The notes under the pieces are model-generated. The model was not told the origin of the DNA. It worked only from the letters and a program-made list of their open reading frames with translations, and ran no database searches. From Folioceros fuciformis (Eukaryota; Anthocerotophyta; Anthocerotopsida; Anthocerotales), in contig JBNGIO010005869.1 of NCBI GenBank assembly GCA_049999805.1, positions 1 to 64,000 of the forward strand: a stretch of 64,000 nt of DNA, written 5' to 3'. Of the stretch, positions 39,861-50,630 are shown in pieces. The translations under genes and the position numbers were made by a program. The first letter of the stretch is position 1; each line of letters starts with the position of its first letter.

Positions 39861-41721
39861 CTAAGAGCCGGAGCATAAATGCCTGGGAATGTTGACCGGT
39901 ATGTCATCAGCATCCCTTTCCCTCTGCCTCCATCGCTGCTTGCAATGGTCGTAGACGAGGCCCTTGTTCTTCTCCTGCCACCAGAATGCCGGCACACGGA
40001 ACTTGCGGTGCAGGATGTCATCGTATTTGTTAAGCAGAGCAACATCTCTGCTGGCGTGCAGTTGAAAGTTTCCGAAGGGCTCGGCCTGGCTCTTAAAGGC
40101 GTCCAGCAAATGCAGGTACAACTCCATGCCGTGGTTGCTCACCAGGTCGCTCTTGCTCTGGTCCAGGCAGGTGGAGTGTGTGCTATCCACGCGCAGCTCC
40201 TTGCCGACATGGGAGTACGTCCAGGGGAGCCAGTCCAAGAAGTCACTCAGCCAAGGCACCTTTTCGTTGGTGAAGAAGCCCGGGAAGTTGGGAACGGAGT
40301 CCGTTTCATTGACCACCCGCAGCACCTTCACGTTCAATTCCGTCTCCAGGCGTTGGCGGAAGGCGTCGTTCCCGACCCTGGGAGCGGCAAAGTTGAAGAC
40401 GGTGACGGGGATGATGGATTGGCCGGCGCCGTCGTGCCGCCGGTTGAGCCCCGTGGCGGCGATGTCGTAGGCGCAGAGTAGAGCCCATGCCCCTCCCAGA
40501 CTGTGGCCGGTGACGGTGATGCTGAGCTCATCAGCCCCGTGCAGGGTAACAAGCCTCTTCACCTCCTGCAGCACCTGTTCCTGCGCGCTCTGCTTGTTGT
40601 ACCGGGTTCGGGGGTTCCTGGAGGAGTACATGTGCCAGAATCCCTTCTCAACCTTCACGTCCAGGCTGACGGGGAGCGCGTTCCCCGAAATTGGCCCCCT
40701 TAGCTGCATGGCGTGGCCGTCCGGGTCGGAGGCCTGCATGGGGGTGAGGTAGTCCCGCACATTCTCCTTCCACTCCAAGGCAGTAACCGTCCCCCGCCAT
40801 GCCACCACGATGTCCCGCCTGCCCTGCCTCCCGATCTCCCCGCGCGCCGTGCAGACAGCCACGAAGCCAACCCAATTGGAGTCCTTGCTCCACGCATCCT
40901 CCTTCACATCCGGCCTGCGGAAGAAGGCCGGGAGGTGCAGATCTTGCGACGTGGCGTAGATGTACTTAGTGACCTGGTACCCCGAGTCCGGCAACCCCAC
41001 CGCCTCCAGCAGCTTGTCCTGATCGTACTTGCAGCTCCCGCAGNNNNNNNNNNNNNNNNNNNNNNNNNNNNNNNNNNNNNNNNNNNNNNNNNNNNNNNNN
41101 NNNNNNNNNNNNNNNNNNNNNNNNNNNNNNNNNNNNNNNNNNNNNNNNNNNNNNNNNNNNNNNNNNNNNNNNNNNNNNNNNNNNNNNNNNNNNNNNNNNN
41201 NNNNNNNNNNNNNNNNNNNNNNNNNNNNNNNNNNNNNNNNNNNNNNNNNNNNNNNNNNNNNNNNNNNNNNNNNNNNNNNNNNNNNNNNNNNNNNNNNNNN
41301 NNNNNNNNNNNNNNNNNNNNNNNNNNNNNNNNNNNNNNNNNNNNNNNNNNNNNNNNNNNNNNNNNNNNNNNNNNNNNNNNNNNNNNNNNNNNNNNNNNNN
41401 NNNNNNNNNNNNNNNNNNNNNNNNNNNNNNNNNNNNNNNNNNNTCATCACCCTCCTCCCACGGCGGATTGGCGCCCAACCTCTCCAGCCCGTCCTCCCAG
41501 TCAGGTCCCCGCCGCAGCATCTCCCTCCTCCGCACCCGCTCCAAATCGGGTCTCGCCGTCGCCCGGGTGCACGCCACGGACGCGCTCCCCTGCTTGTGGC
41601 CGACCCATGACACGGACACTCTGGCATTACAACCAGCGGCCGCACTGCTGTTGCTACAGAAACTCTCCGCCTCCCCCGGGCTCCTCAGACACGCAAGCTT
41701 GCGCACGACGGTGGCTGCCAT
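39861..41721 (-). CDS. class 3 lipase, plastid phospholipase A1-I type (DAD1-like), interrupted by N gap
   Basis: The N-terminal part 41444-41721 starts MAATVVRKLACLRSPGE, a plausible transit peptide, and reaches WEDGLERLGANPPWEEGD, the lead-in typical of PLA1-I lipases. After 400 N the frame resumes with CGSCKYDQDKLLEAVGL, then TKYIYATSQDL, NWVGFVAVCT, GRRDIVVAWRGT, EWKENVRDYL, the nucleophile elbow TVTGHSLGGAWALL, the catalytic Asp region NETDSVPNFPG, and TYSHVGKEL with the probable catalytic His. Ends KYDDILHRKFRVPAFWWQEKNKG, as in PLA1-I-gamma proteins. The family hydrolyses sn-1 acyl chains of plastid galactolipids and phospholipids, some members supplying linolenate for jasmonate. The two visible parts are in different frames across the gap, so the gap length is arbitrary or hides an intron. 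Confidence 0.9.
41044..41443. other. assembly gap (400 N) inside lipase gene
   Basis: Exactly 400 N; interrupts the coding region of the lipase gene. Confidence 0.98.
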
Positions 41722-42599
41722 CCCCCCACGCTCTACCTCGGCATACACCTCCCTCGTAGACTACAAGTTGCCAACAACGTGCACCACACCACACCACACA
41801 ACGCAACTGTCGGAAGCCCTGCCCGAGTTCCCACAATCTTGGGCCAGGATGGTTGGAATCCGGAGTCTGTCACGGAAATCCAGTCCCCGACACCTCGCTC
41901 TAACAAGCACTGCACCTGCAGCGAGGCCGGCGAGGGAGCTCCTTAAAAAGCCATCGGATTCCCGTCCTCGGTCGCACATGGTTGCCAGCAGTCACACGGA
42001 AGACCAAAGTAAAGGCGACACAGTTGCTCACGGCGACTGCTTCGAGCTTTCGTGGCAAGACGGAGTCAACGAGCACGCAGAGACTGAGGACTTCCCCAAC
42101 TCGCACCTTCCATTCGCCTCATTTAGAAAGAAGCTCCAGGTGAGCTACAGATGGGCGGCCTGTGGTATCAGGCATCGCGCATCAGCCAACCCTCACCCAC
42201 CGCGTGAACGTCCCGCACTGACCAGCCGCCCCGCATCCCAGCTTCCCTGCATTCAATTTCATCTGACGACAAACGAAAGATTTGTGGGCGGCCCCGGTCC
42301 ACGGAACTCAGATTCCTCCCGCATGCATGCTCTCACCCTTCATGTTTCCACTCAGATTCAATCGTCACTTATTTTAGTCTGATAATATTATTATTGTTAT
42401 TTACATATATTACAGTTTATCACTCCGAAAAGCCATTACAATAGACTCCCGTTTCCTTAACTGTGTATATAGAAGTCCCAACAACAGTACTACGTACATT
42501 GACCCATGGCCTAGAGAGAGAGAGCTCCCCATCGCACTGCAATCTAGGTAGATGTAAGAAAGAGAGGCTCTTGTTCCTTAGCAAGCTTCCTTCATTGTA

Positions 42600-42830
42600 A
42601 CTCTTTTTTTCTTTCTCAATGTTGGAAGAGAGTAGTGTAAAAGGCAAGTGTGGCATACCACATAGCACAAAGGAAGGTGTTAGGACTTTTCTCAACATCA
42701 CAACACACGTGGCAAAATCTTACAAACATTCTCTTTTTTTCTTTCTCAATGTTGGAAGAGAGTAGTGTATAAGGCAAGATAGTGTGTCATACCACAGAGA
42801 GAGGACAAAAGAAGGTGGTAGGACATTTTT
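42600..42830. repeat. direct duplication, about 125-bp spacing
   Basis: CTTTCTCAATGTTGGAAGAG followed by AGTAGTGTA-AAGGCAAG and CATACCACA appears twice, near 42611 and 42740, with an indel in the second half. Confidence 0.8.
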
Positions 42831-42877
42831 TTTAACAGGGCACCACTCAGGGTAAATTCGTACATACATTCAATGAA

Positions 42878-43000
42878 TGCTCCTACTACTCAAACTTGAA
42901 AGCAAAGAAAAATGGCCCTAAAGGTTCATGACTTAGTCCAACTCCTACTACTCACTTGAAAGCAAAGCAAATGGCCCCAAGGTTCATGACTTAGTCCACT
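42878..43000. repeat. tandem duplication of about 62 bp
   Basis: CTCCTACTACTCA(AA)CTTGAAAGCAAAG through AAGGTTCATGACTTAGTCCA occurs twice in a row. Confidence 0.85.
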
Positions 43001-43379
43001 CTCACTTGAGTTTTACATAAATACTTTATAGAACATTGTTATTTTAGACTTTTCTTTACATATGAAACGCTTGTGTTCCTTCCATAAATCTAGGTCTACT
43101 TTACTCATGGGTTTGAAACTTGAGACAACTCTATGAATATCATAAGGTCTTCCTATTTATTCATCCCTTTGTTTCACATCTGTGAGCCTGCCTTACAAAA
43201 CTCTAGCCCCTAAATCCTTCAAATTGTAAACCACCCAAATATACAAAAAAAAAAGTACATCAAATATTTTTGTTGGGTGCAAAGATAATTTTGATTCAAG
43301 AACTAATTTGAGGTGGATGAAAGCCAAACATTTTGTTCCACAACTTATTTATGGTTTGAAGTAGTGTCATGATACAAGG

Positions 43380-43452
43380 TTTAGGGTTTAGGGTTTAGGG
43401 TCTAGGGTCTAGGGTTTAGGGTTTAGGGTCTAGGGTTTGAACCCTAAACCCT
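43380..43452. repeat. interstitial telomere-like repeat with inverted end
   Basis: Eight consecutive heptamers, five TTTAGGG and three TCTAGGG, followed at once by the reverse-complement stretch ACCCTAAACCCT. TTTAGGG is the plant-type telomere unit. Confidence 0.9.
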
Positions 43453-44431
43453 ACATGACATTAGATTTTTCAACATTTGCTAATTGAGAAGCATGGAGAT
43501 TTAAGAATTATAAATTTTAACCTTTGTTGCCAAGGAAATTATAATAAAATATTCATTCATTATTGTGGAATAAAATAATATGTGGTACCAAAATTTCTTT
43601 AGCATCAAGTTATAAAGCACTATCATATGATGTATGGTCTGTTGGATTATCCCTATTTTGCATGCTAACTAGCTATGACCTATTTTACATGAAGGTTAAT
43701 AATTTAAGAGTTTCTTGACTTGTACCAAACATTTAATTTTCTTATCTTCCTTCTCCTTGTATTCATCTATTATTCCTAATGTTAAATATTAATCTTGAAG
43801 ATTGTATCAATATTCTACTCAATAATCCGTAAGATTGTATGGTTGTTCTTCTCATAGAGGAGCACAAGTCTATTGCTTGTGAACAACGTGGACACTCAAT
43901 GTAGGTTAACCAAAGATTTAAGATCATATTTGCTCCAAATAAAATTAATGAAGTTAAGCAATTATATAACAACATGATGTTTTGAATAAAGCTTATAGCA
44001 TAGTCTATTTTTATATTTTGAGTTTCACCTTAGAAGGACCTGGAAAATTTTATTCCAATAAATTGCAGAAGGCAATCACGGCTTACCAACAGCCTTTACT
44101 TCGGAGTGTTCCAATCACACAACTCTTTTTTCTACCATGCACAATTTGAAAAAGTTTGAGCTAGGGAGTCTTGATAGTCCATATCATGACTTGTGCGATT
44201 ATGTGATAAATCATCACTGGTGTAAGCTTGCAGCTGGTGAGCCATGGAGTTGCTAAGGGGCAACGCATTAGCTCACGAGCTGCTAGCTCACAACATATTG
44301 GACGGGGGGAGGGACTTCCAAATCGCACAATGCGGGTGACATGACTGGGGAATGCAATGCACAGTCCGACTCACCACCAGGCGCGGAGAGGTGGTTTGAT
44401 CCGGGACACTCCATGAGACTTATTTCATCAA

Positions 44432-45824
44432 CTATCTGAGCCACGGAAGGCCGTATGTGAGGCATTCCTTGTAAGAGGGTGGACCAGGTATGTCAACTAT
44501 CGGTCCCAGCATGATTCTCCACAAATCCAGGACTATGGTGACTAGCATTGCAGCCCCCAGTGAGTCGATGGCTACTTGCGGTAGGCCCCAGGGTCTGCTT
44601 GCGTCTTCATCCACTCTGCTCCCAACCCCATCCTTGCACAATTACTGGTGGAAACAAACACGGCTGGCAAGCACACACGAGGTTAGGCAACCGGAAAACG
44701 TCACGTACCGTACGAACATGGGGAAGCTGACGAAGAAGTATATGGCGTAAAACAAGGATCCCACGGTGTAGAACGTCGGTCTGTCCACGATGTCGTAGTA
44801 AGGAAACTGAGCAGCCAGGAGAGTGTAAGAGGAGGTGGATGGGGCCAGCAGGGGTTGAAAGAACAATGTGGAGATGGGTGCAACCACGGACAGTAGCTGC
44901 ACATGCCCTTACATTAGAAATTGTGACAGCCTCCGTTAGGGCCGTGAGGTAGGACAGGAGGAACACCCACGCTGCTTGCAAAATCCACCGAATTGGGCGG
45001 CTTGACACGCCCTTGATAGCATGGCGGAGCCGCCTGAGGGTGATGTTGGAGATGGCGTGGTACAGCAGAAAATAGCAATGGGTGAGGAAGAAGGTTGTGA
45101 GGGGAACCTGCCCACAAGGAGTGATTCAGTGTGCAAGCCCAAGACCGTTCAGAGGGTGACAAGGCTGTTTGTTCTGTTTGAGGAGAAAAGAACTCACGTG
45201 ATTGAGGTTCCAGGAGGGAAAGGTGTAGGTTGCTCCCAGAACGGTGTAGAAGTAGTGCGTCCAGAAGTAGTTCCCAACGAAACCAAAAATGAACACCCAC
45301 AAGTTTGCCTGCAGGGTTACAGGAGTTGCTTGCCGTCAGTGGCACTCAGATGACACATAAAGTACATGCTCTGCACAAGCTCATTCTGACCTTCACCCAA
45401 TATCGTTCGAGCAAAGGCCTGCTCCTGTCAGACTTCCCGACGATGAACAAGGGAGCAACCAAGCAGGGCAGCGCGGACACCAGACCCAGCAGCAGGTACT
45501 CCAGCTCTCCAAACCTCTGTTCCCGTCAAGCAGCAGTCACAGGACGGGCTATCATACATCCTGTGCAATGCCATGTCCTGGTGTAGCAGTAGCCAGCCCA
45601 TCAGCCCTGTACCGGCAGCCAGGCACATGCAGCATGCGTTAGGCAGGACAGGCCCAGTGAGAAAGGAGAACCTCGTAGAGCTTGAAGGGCACCACGATGC
45701 CCAGGCACAGAACGATCCAGAAGGGACTGTAGGCCAGGAAGAAAAGCTCCCCCCATCTTTTGCTGGGCGTGGGGGCTAGCCATAAGCTCTGCCCCTTCTC
45801 CGCCTTCGTCTTCTTCGTTGCCAT
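44432..45824 (-). CDS. CPI1: cycloeucalenol cycloisomerase (cyclopropylsterol isomerase)
   Basis: Opens the 9,19-cyclopropane ring of cycloeucalenol to give obtusifoliol in plant sterol synthesis, in the ER membrane. Six exons with consistent phases: 45672-45824, 45391-45516, 45198-45308, 44913-45107, 44709-44806, 44432-44615; 288 aa, close to the usual 280. Conserved blocks: LWLAPTPSKRWGELFFL, LCLGIVVPFKLYE, ELEYLLLGLVSALP, ERYWVKANLWVFIFG, GNYFWTHYF, GATYTFPSWNLNHVP, LRRLRHA, FPYYDIVDRPTFYTVGSLFYAIYF, FPMFVRVDED, AIDSLGAAMLVTIVLDLWR and the C-terminus GLPWLR. Several hydrophobic spans fit a polytopic membrane protein. Start lies 266 bp from the start of the divergent OEP80 gene, so the two probably share a promoter region. 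Confidence 0.97.
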
Positions 45825-46090
45825 GCTGTGCTGACTCCGGCTCGGGTCTTGCCTAAATCGGCACTCGGAGCTGGGCTTATGTGCGAGTGGACGGAACTGT
45901 TCTGCAAAGCCCCGCCGCTTGTCCTGAGCAGACGAGGCATCTCTCCCCATTCGAAACGGGGTAGTAGTGACCGCGGGTCCAAGAGAGCGCGCGGGCGAGG
46001 GACGATATCGACCAGGCTCAGCCGGGGCAGCACAGTTGCGCTGCCGCAGCGACAGCGGCAGGGCGGGGCTGAGCGCGAGGGCCAGGCGCA
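45825..46090. promoter_or_regulatory. bidirectional promoter region between CPI1 and OEP80
   Basis: 266 bp between two divergent start codons, GC-rich, must contain both 5' UTRs and both core promoters. I see no clear TATA box. Confidence 0.6.
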
Positions 46091-49000
46091 ATGGCCTCGC
46101 GCCAGCCCACGACTCCGTCTCAGCCTGGAGACGTCCGGATTTCCTTCTCCACTGTGAAATTGCCGCTTCTGTGCCGGCCTGCCCAGCGGAAGGAGAATCC
46201 GCTGGAGAGAGCGTGGCGGGGGGCGCGGGAGGTGTTTTCCAGATGGGAGCCAGCGGCCGCGGCTGGGCGGCAGAGCTTGCTGAACGCCATGGCGGAGCGA
46301 CTTGGGAGCCCGCAGGCCCGGGCATTGTCCTCCTTCGCCTCGCTCTCCTTGGTGCGGAGACCGACAGAAGAATCAGAGCCGGCGTCCGCACGTGTTGCCA
46401 GTGGCAGCGGCAATGCTGTTGCCACCCGGGTGGCAGCTGGGCGTAAGGGCCGGAGGAAGGGCGTGGGAATTCGGATGGTGGAAGAAGCCGGGGAGGAGGA
46501 GCGCGTTCTCATCAGCGAGATTCTCATTCAGGATAAGGATGGGCAGGAGCTGGAAAATGCGGACCTACTTGCCACAGCCCGCAAGGCCCTCAAGACCTGC
46601 AAACCCAACTTCGCCCTCACCACTAGTGAAGTGCAGGATGACGTGCACAGGATCATCGACACTGGTTATTTCACCTCCTGCTTGCCCTTCGCTGAAGACA
46701 CGAGGGATGGTGTCCGTTTGATTTTCAAGGTTTGTATCGCCACCTGCCTCCATTCTGCGCTGCTGCAATGTGTCTTGTTTTTGGCATCGTCCAGGAATCT
46801 TTCATGGACAAACGACTGCAGCATCAGTAGGTTGCACTCTCTGGGTCAGGCGACAGGGATGTTGAACAGTTTTTTCTTATCCCCACTAATCTTTCATCTG
46901 AAGGTAGAGCCAAATCAGGAGCTAAAAGGATTGGTCTGCACTGGTGCCAATGCTCTCCCTACACGGGTGGTGGAAAATGCTTTCAAAGATGAATATGGTA
47001 TGTTGACCTCCTGAGCAAAGTCCGAATTTATCAAGGACTGTGCTAGCCAGGTCCGTGGTTGCAAAGAGACCAGATTTTGTCCTAAGGCTCTTGGATTCTT
47101 ATGACAAGCCGTGCAGGTAAAGTCGTCAACATACAGCGCTTGAACAAAGTGCTGGATACACTGAATGGGTGGTACAAGGAACGAGGGCTTTTCGGGCAGG
47201 TTAGTACGATCTGTACACTCTCAGCAATTTCGCATGACCGTACTCTTTACTCACACCGCTTGAGTGTCACTCTCTTGCAGGTGACCGACGTGGAAATTTT
47301 GTCTGATGGGATTATTAAAGTTCAAGTATCTGAAGCAGAAGTTAACAACATCACTATCCGATTTCTTGATAGAAAGACGTATGTTGTGTGATTATGACTT
47401 CTAGAGCAGGTAAATTTTCTCCCCCTGTGACACCTGCGGGAAACTGACTGCACCAAAAATGATCTTGGCAGGGGTGAACCCACTGTGGGACGAACCCGTC
47501 CTGAGACAATCTTGCGGCAGCTGACAACCAAGAAAGGACAGGTATGAAGTTTATCAGGACTGTACCTCCTGGGATGGTCCAGAAGTGTGACCGTTAACTG
47601 TTAGATTGCCCCTGGTACCGGGACATCCAAATTACATGTTCCCTGCGCATGTCTTGTTGTGTATGCCATTGAGGTTCATTCTCATCACTTGCTCCTTGTG
47701 ATAGGTGTACAGTCTGCAGCAGGGCAGGCGAGATGTAGAGACTGTCTTTACGATGGGAATAATGGAAGATGTTAACCTTGTGCCTCAACCAGCTGGAGGT
47801 TTGCTGCTGAGCAGTGGATGTGCATTTGCTCGGTTATTTTTGTCAAGGTTTCTGAGACCGTTTTAATTTTACAGATACCGGAAAGGTGGATTTGACAATG
47901 AACGTTGTGGAGAGAGTCACAGGTGGTTTTTCTGCAGGTGGTGGGCTATCAGGCAATGGGTTGGTCCTCATTCTCCCCTTAATTTCTTTTGGCTTGGTAC
48001 GTCTCAATCGTGTGCAGTTAGGTGTATCTGTTTCCATCATATTGTTTCCATTGTCATTGTCTAGACGCCGCTGCTTGGAGCCTCTAACATGTGGGGTCTT
48101 TGTCTTTAGGATAACCAACGGAGCTCTCTCCGGACTTGTTGGGAGGTGGGTGAAGGCTTTGAGCTGGCGTTCTGGTGGCCTTGGTCGTGATTCAGCCATG
48201 TGCCTGGAAAGCCAAGGGATAGTGAACTGATTTGCTACTTCGTGTTCTTTGGCCAGCTTTGCATACTCTCATCGGAATGCTTTTGGAAGAAATCAAAAGC
48301 TCAACATTTCACTGGAGAGGGGGCAAGTTGATTCGATGTTTCGAATTAACTACACGGACCCCTGGATTGAGGGTGATGATAAACGCACGTCCCGCTCCAT
48401 CAACATTCAGGTGCTCTTGGCGTACGAGATATCATGTCTTGGTTTGACATCTGTCAAAGTCCTGTGTACTGAACTTGTTGGCTGCTCAGAATTCAAGGAG
48501 TCCAGGAACCATAGTTCATGGTGTGCGTAGGGATGCTCGAGCATCTGGTCCCCTACATGGCGGAGTCACCATTGGGAAGCTAACTGCAGGCCTGGATTAC
48601 AGTAGACCTCTGAGACCCAAGTGGAGTGGCACTGCAGGCATAAGTTTCCAGGTTGATTCTCCTTACTTTTACTTGTTTTTATGCAAGAGCTCTGAAGTAG
48701 TACCTATGCCTTTACATTTTTTGCAGGTGGGGCCATAGTGCTAGCTCCTCACGACCAGAATGAATCTGGCCCGTTGACATGAAATTCTACTAAGCTGTGC
48801 TGTTATTCGCAGAGGGCTGGAGCTCGAGATGACCAAGGGCAACCAAAATATGTGGATATTTACAATAGTCCCCTGACATTCAGGTGTGCTTTGTAGTTGT
48901 TGTGAAGTTGCGGATTCGCTACTGCATAACTAGTCTGCCTTGAGAAATTTCTCTGACTGCTGGCACTTCATTTTGCAGCGGCCGAGCTTATGATGACATG

Positions 49001-49933
49001 CTAGTGGCAAAACTGGAGACTGTTTACACAGACTCTGGTGACAATGGTTCGTCTCAAGTGAGTAATGTTGCTCGTTTTCCATGTGAATGCTGCGTACAAG
49101 TGAACGCTTGTCCTTGCTGTTCTTTCATGCTTCATGTAACTTTTTGGTTTGCTCAGTTTGTTCATTTGATTCCACTGTTGCAGCTAGTTTTCAACACTGA
49201 GCAAGGGTTACCTATTGCACCAGAATGGCTGTTTTTCAATCGAATAAATCTGAGGGCCAGACAAGGGCTTCGAATAGGCCCGGTGCGCTCCATAGCAAGG
49301 TTAGTGTAAGGTAGAAGAGTGTGTTTTTCTGTGCCGCTTTGTAGAGGGAACCTGCAGCAATGTGAACAGGTTGAATGACTTTCAGCTTCTATGGAGGAAC
49401 GGTGATTGGAGATCTAGCACCCCATGAAGCATTTCCGATAGGAGGCACAAACAGTGTCCGAGGTTATGATGAGGGAGCGGTGGGATCTGGCCGGTCGTGC
49501 ATAGTTGCAAGTGGCGAGATCTCCGTTCCTCTGGTATGAGCAGTGTGTCCCTTGGAGATGTTGACCTTGAACGGATCTTTGAAATCACGTGACGCTGAAC
49601 TCATGCATTTGGCAGTTTGGGCCAGTGGAAGGGGCTGTATTTGCGGACTATGGCACAGATTTGGGTTCTGGAGCTACAGTCCCAGGTAAGCTACCCTTCA
49701 CATCATGTTGCAAAGGACTGCCCTCATGGTCGAGGATGTGTTTCCGGTGTTCTGATTGTCGGCGATGACCGGTTGTAGGCGATCCCGCTGGTGCTAGAGG
49801 AAAACCTGGCAGTGGTTATGGATACGGTGCTGGAATTCGGGTAGACTCTCCCTTAGGTCCTCTGAGACTAGAGTATGCATTCAACAACAATCGTGCACGG
49901 CGTTTTCACTTCGGCATTGGCTACCGAAATTAG
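46091..49933 (+). CDS. OEP80: OEP80 (Toc75-V), Omp85-family beta-barrel of the plastid outer envelope
   Basis: Sixteen exons with fully consistent phases: 46091-46729, 46904-46997, 47117-47199, 47281-47378, 47472-47541, 47705-47798, 47875-47959, 48110-48145, 48257-48410, 48490-48651, 48813-48883, 48979-49057, 49184-49299, 49386-49533, 49616-49685, 49779-49933; 717 aa (Arabidopsis 732). N-terminal Arg/Ser-rich region, then POTRA domains ([75 protein letters not shown]), then the barrel: [47 protein letters not shown], the Omp85 signature [32 protein letters not shown], and the last strand FHFGIGYRN. Needed for insertion of outer-envelope beta-barrels. Confidence 0.97.
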
Positions 49934-50630
49934 TCTTCTGATTTTTCAGTCGACCTCGCAGCCTTTCCTTTGGTTGAATGGAAGGTATTTTGCGTTAGAT
50001 GAGATGCTGGAAGCTAGAATGTCTTTCAACCGGTTGAGTCTGTTTATGTGGTTAGTCTTCACAGCCGCAGAGTATCCCATAGAAGTACGGGGGGGGCCCT
50101 AGCAGCTTTTGTGCAATGGACTAGGGTCCTGGTTTCACCTTCGGTATGGCAACTTATTGCGTCTTGCGCAAGGAGTGGTCCTTCACCTAACTCACCTCAG
50201 GAGCTTCAGATCAAATCGTAACCGGGATGATTGCCTTGACGCACCTTAAAATAGTGGCAGTACATCGAGGGAGAAGAAAACCTGCTTGCCAACCGTACAG
50301 CTAATGGACAAGTATGCCCTCTACACATCGTAGAACACATCTGGTTCTTCTGTGTGCTTGCACAAAATCCCCATACTTGCCTGAAGCTTAAGTGGCGTGT
50401 CAGCAACACCGCTGGTAGGAAGCCCCGTCGGCCCACTAAAGAAAAAGGTGTCTCCTGCTGTAAATGAGGAGAATGCTCCAGATAAAGCGTCCGATGGGTG
50501 CAGAACCTGTCGCTCGTGTCGGATCGCTAACGTCAGAGATGGGCCCATCGAAGCTGCCAAGCTTGACTGGACATAACCCCTTTGAAACCGCCATGCTTGA
50601 CTAACCAAATAGTAATCCTGCAAGCCAGTA
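49934..50630. other. convergent spacer between OEP80 and LRR kinase genes
   Basis: Both neighbours end here, so this is 3' UTR and terminator DNA. No gene supported. Confidence 0.5.

Larger units (their letters stand above)
41722..44431. other. gene-poor, AT-rich intergenic region
   Basis: Contains local direct duplications and an interstitial telomere-like repeat (separate entries), but no ORF with recognisable content. Confidence 0.5.

Noticed and set aside
39861-41645. single 594-codon lipase ORF read through the N run
   Set aside because: The N-terminal part in that frame is not lipase-like; the real N-terminus is in another frame, so the gap length is not trustworthy.
43380-43452. chromosome end
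   Set aside because: Only eight heptamers, inverted at one side and flanked by unique DNA and genes; interstitial, not terminal.
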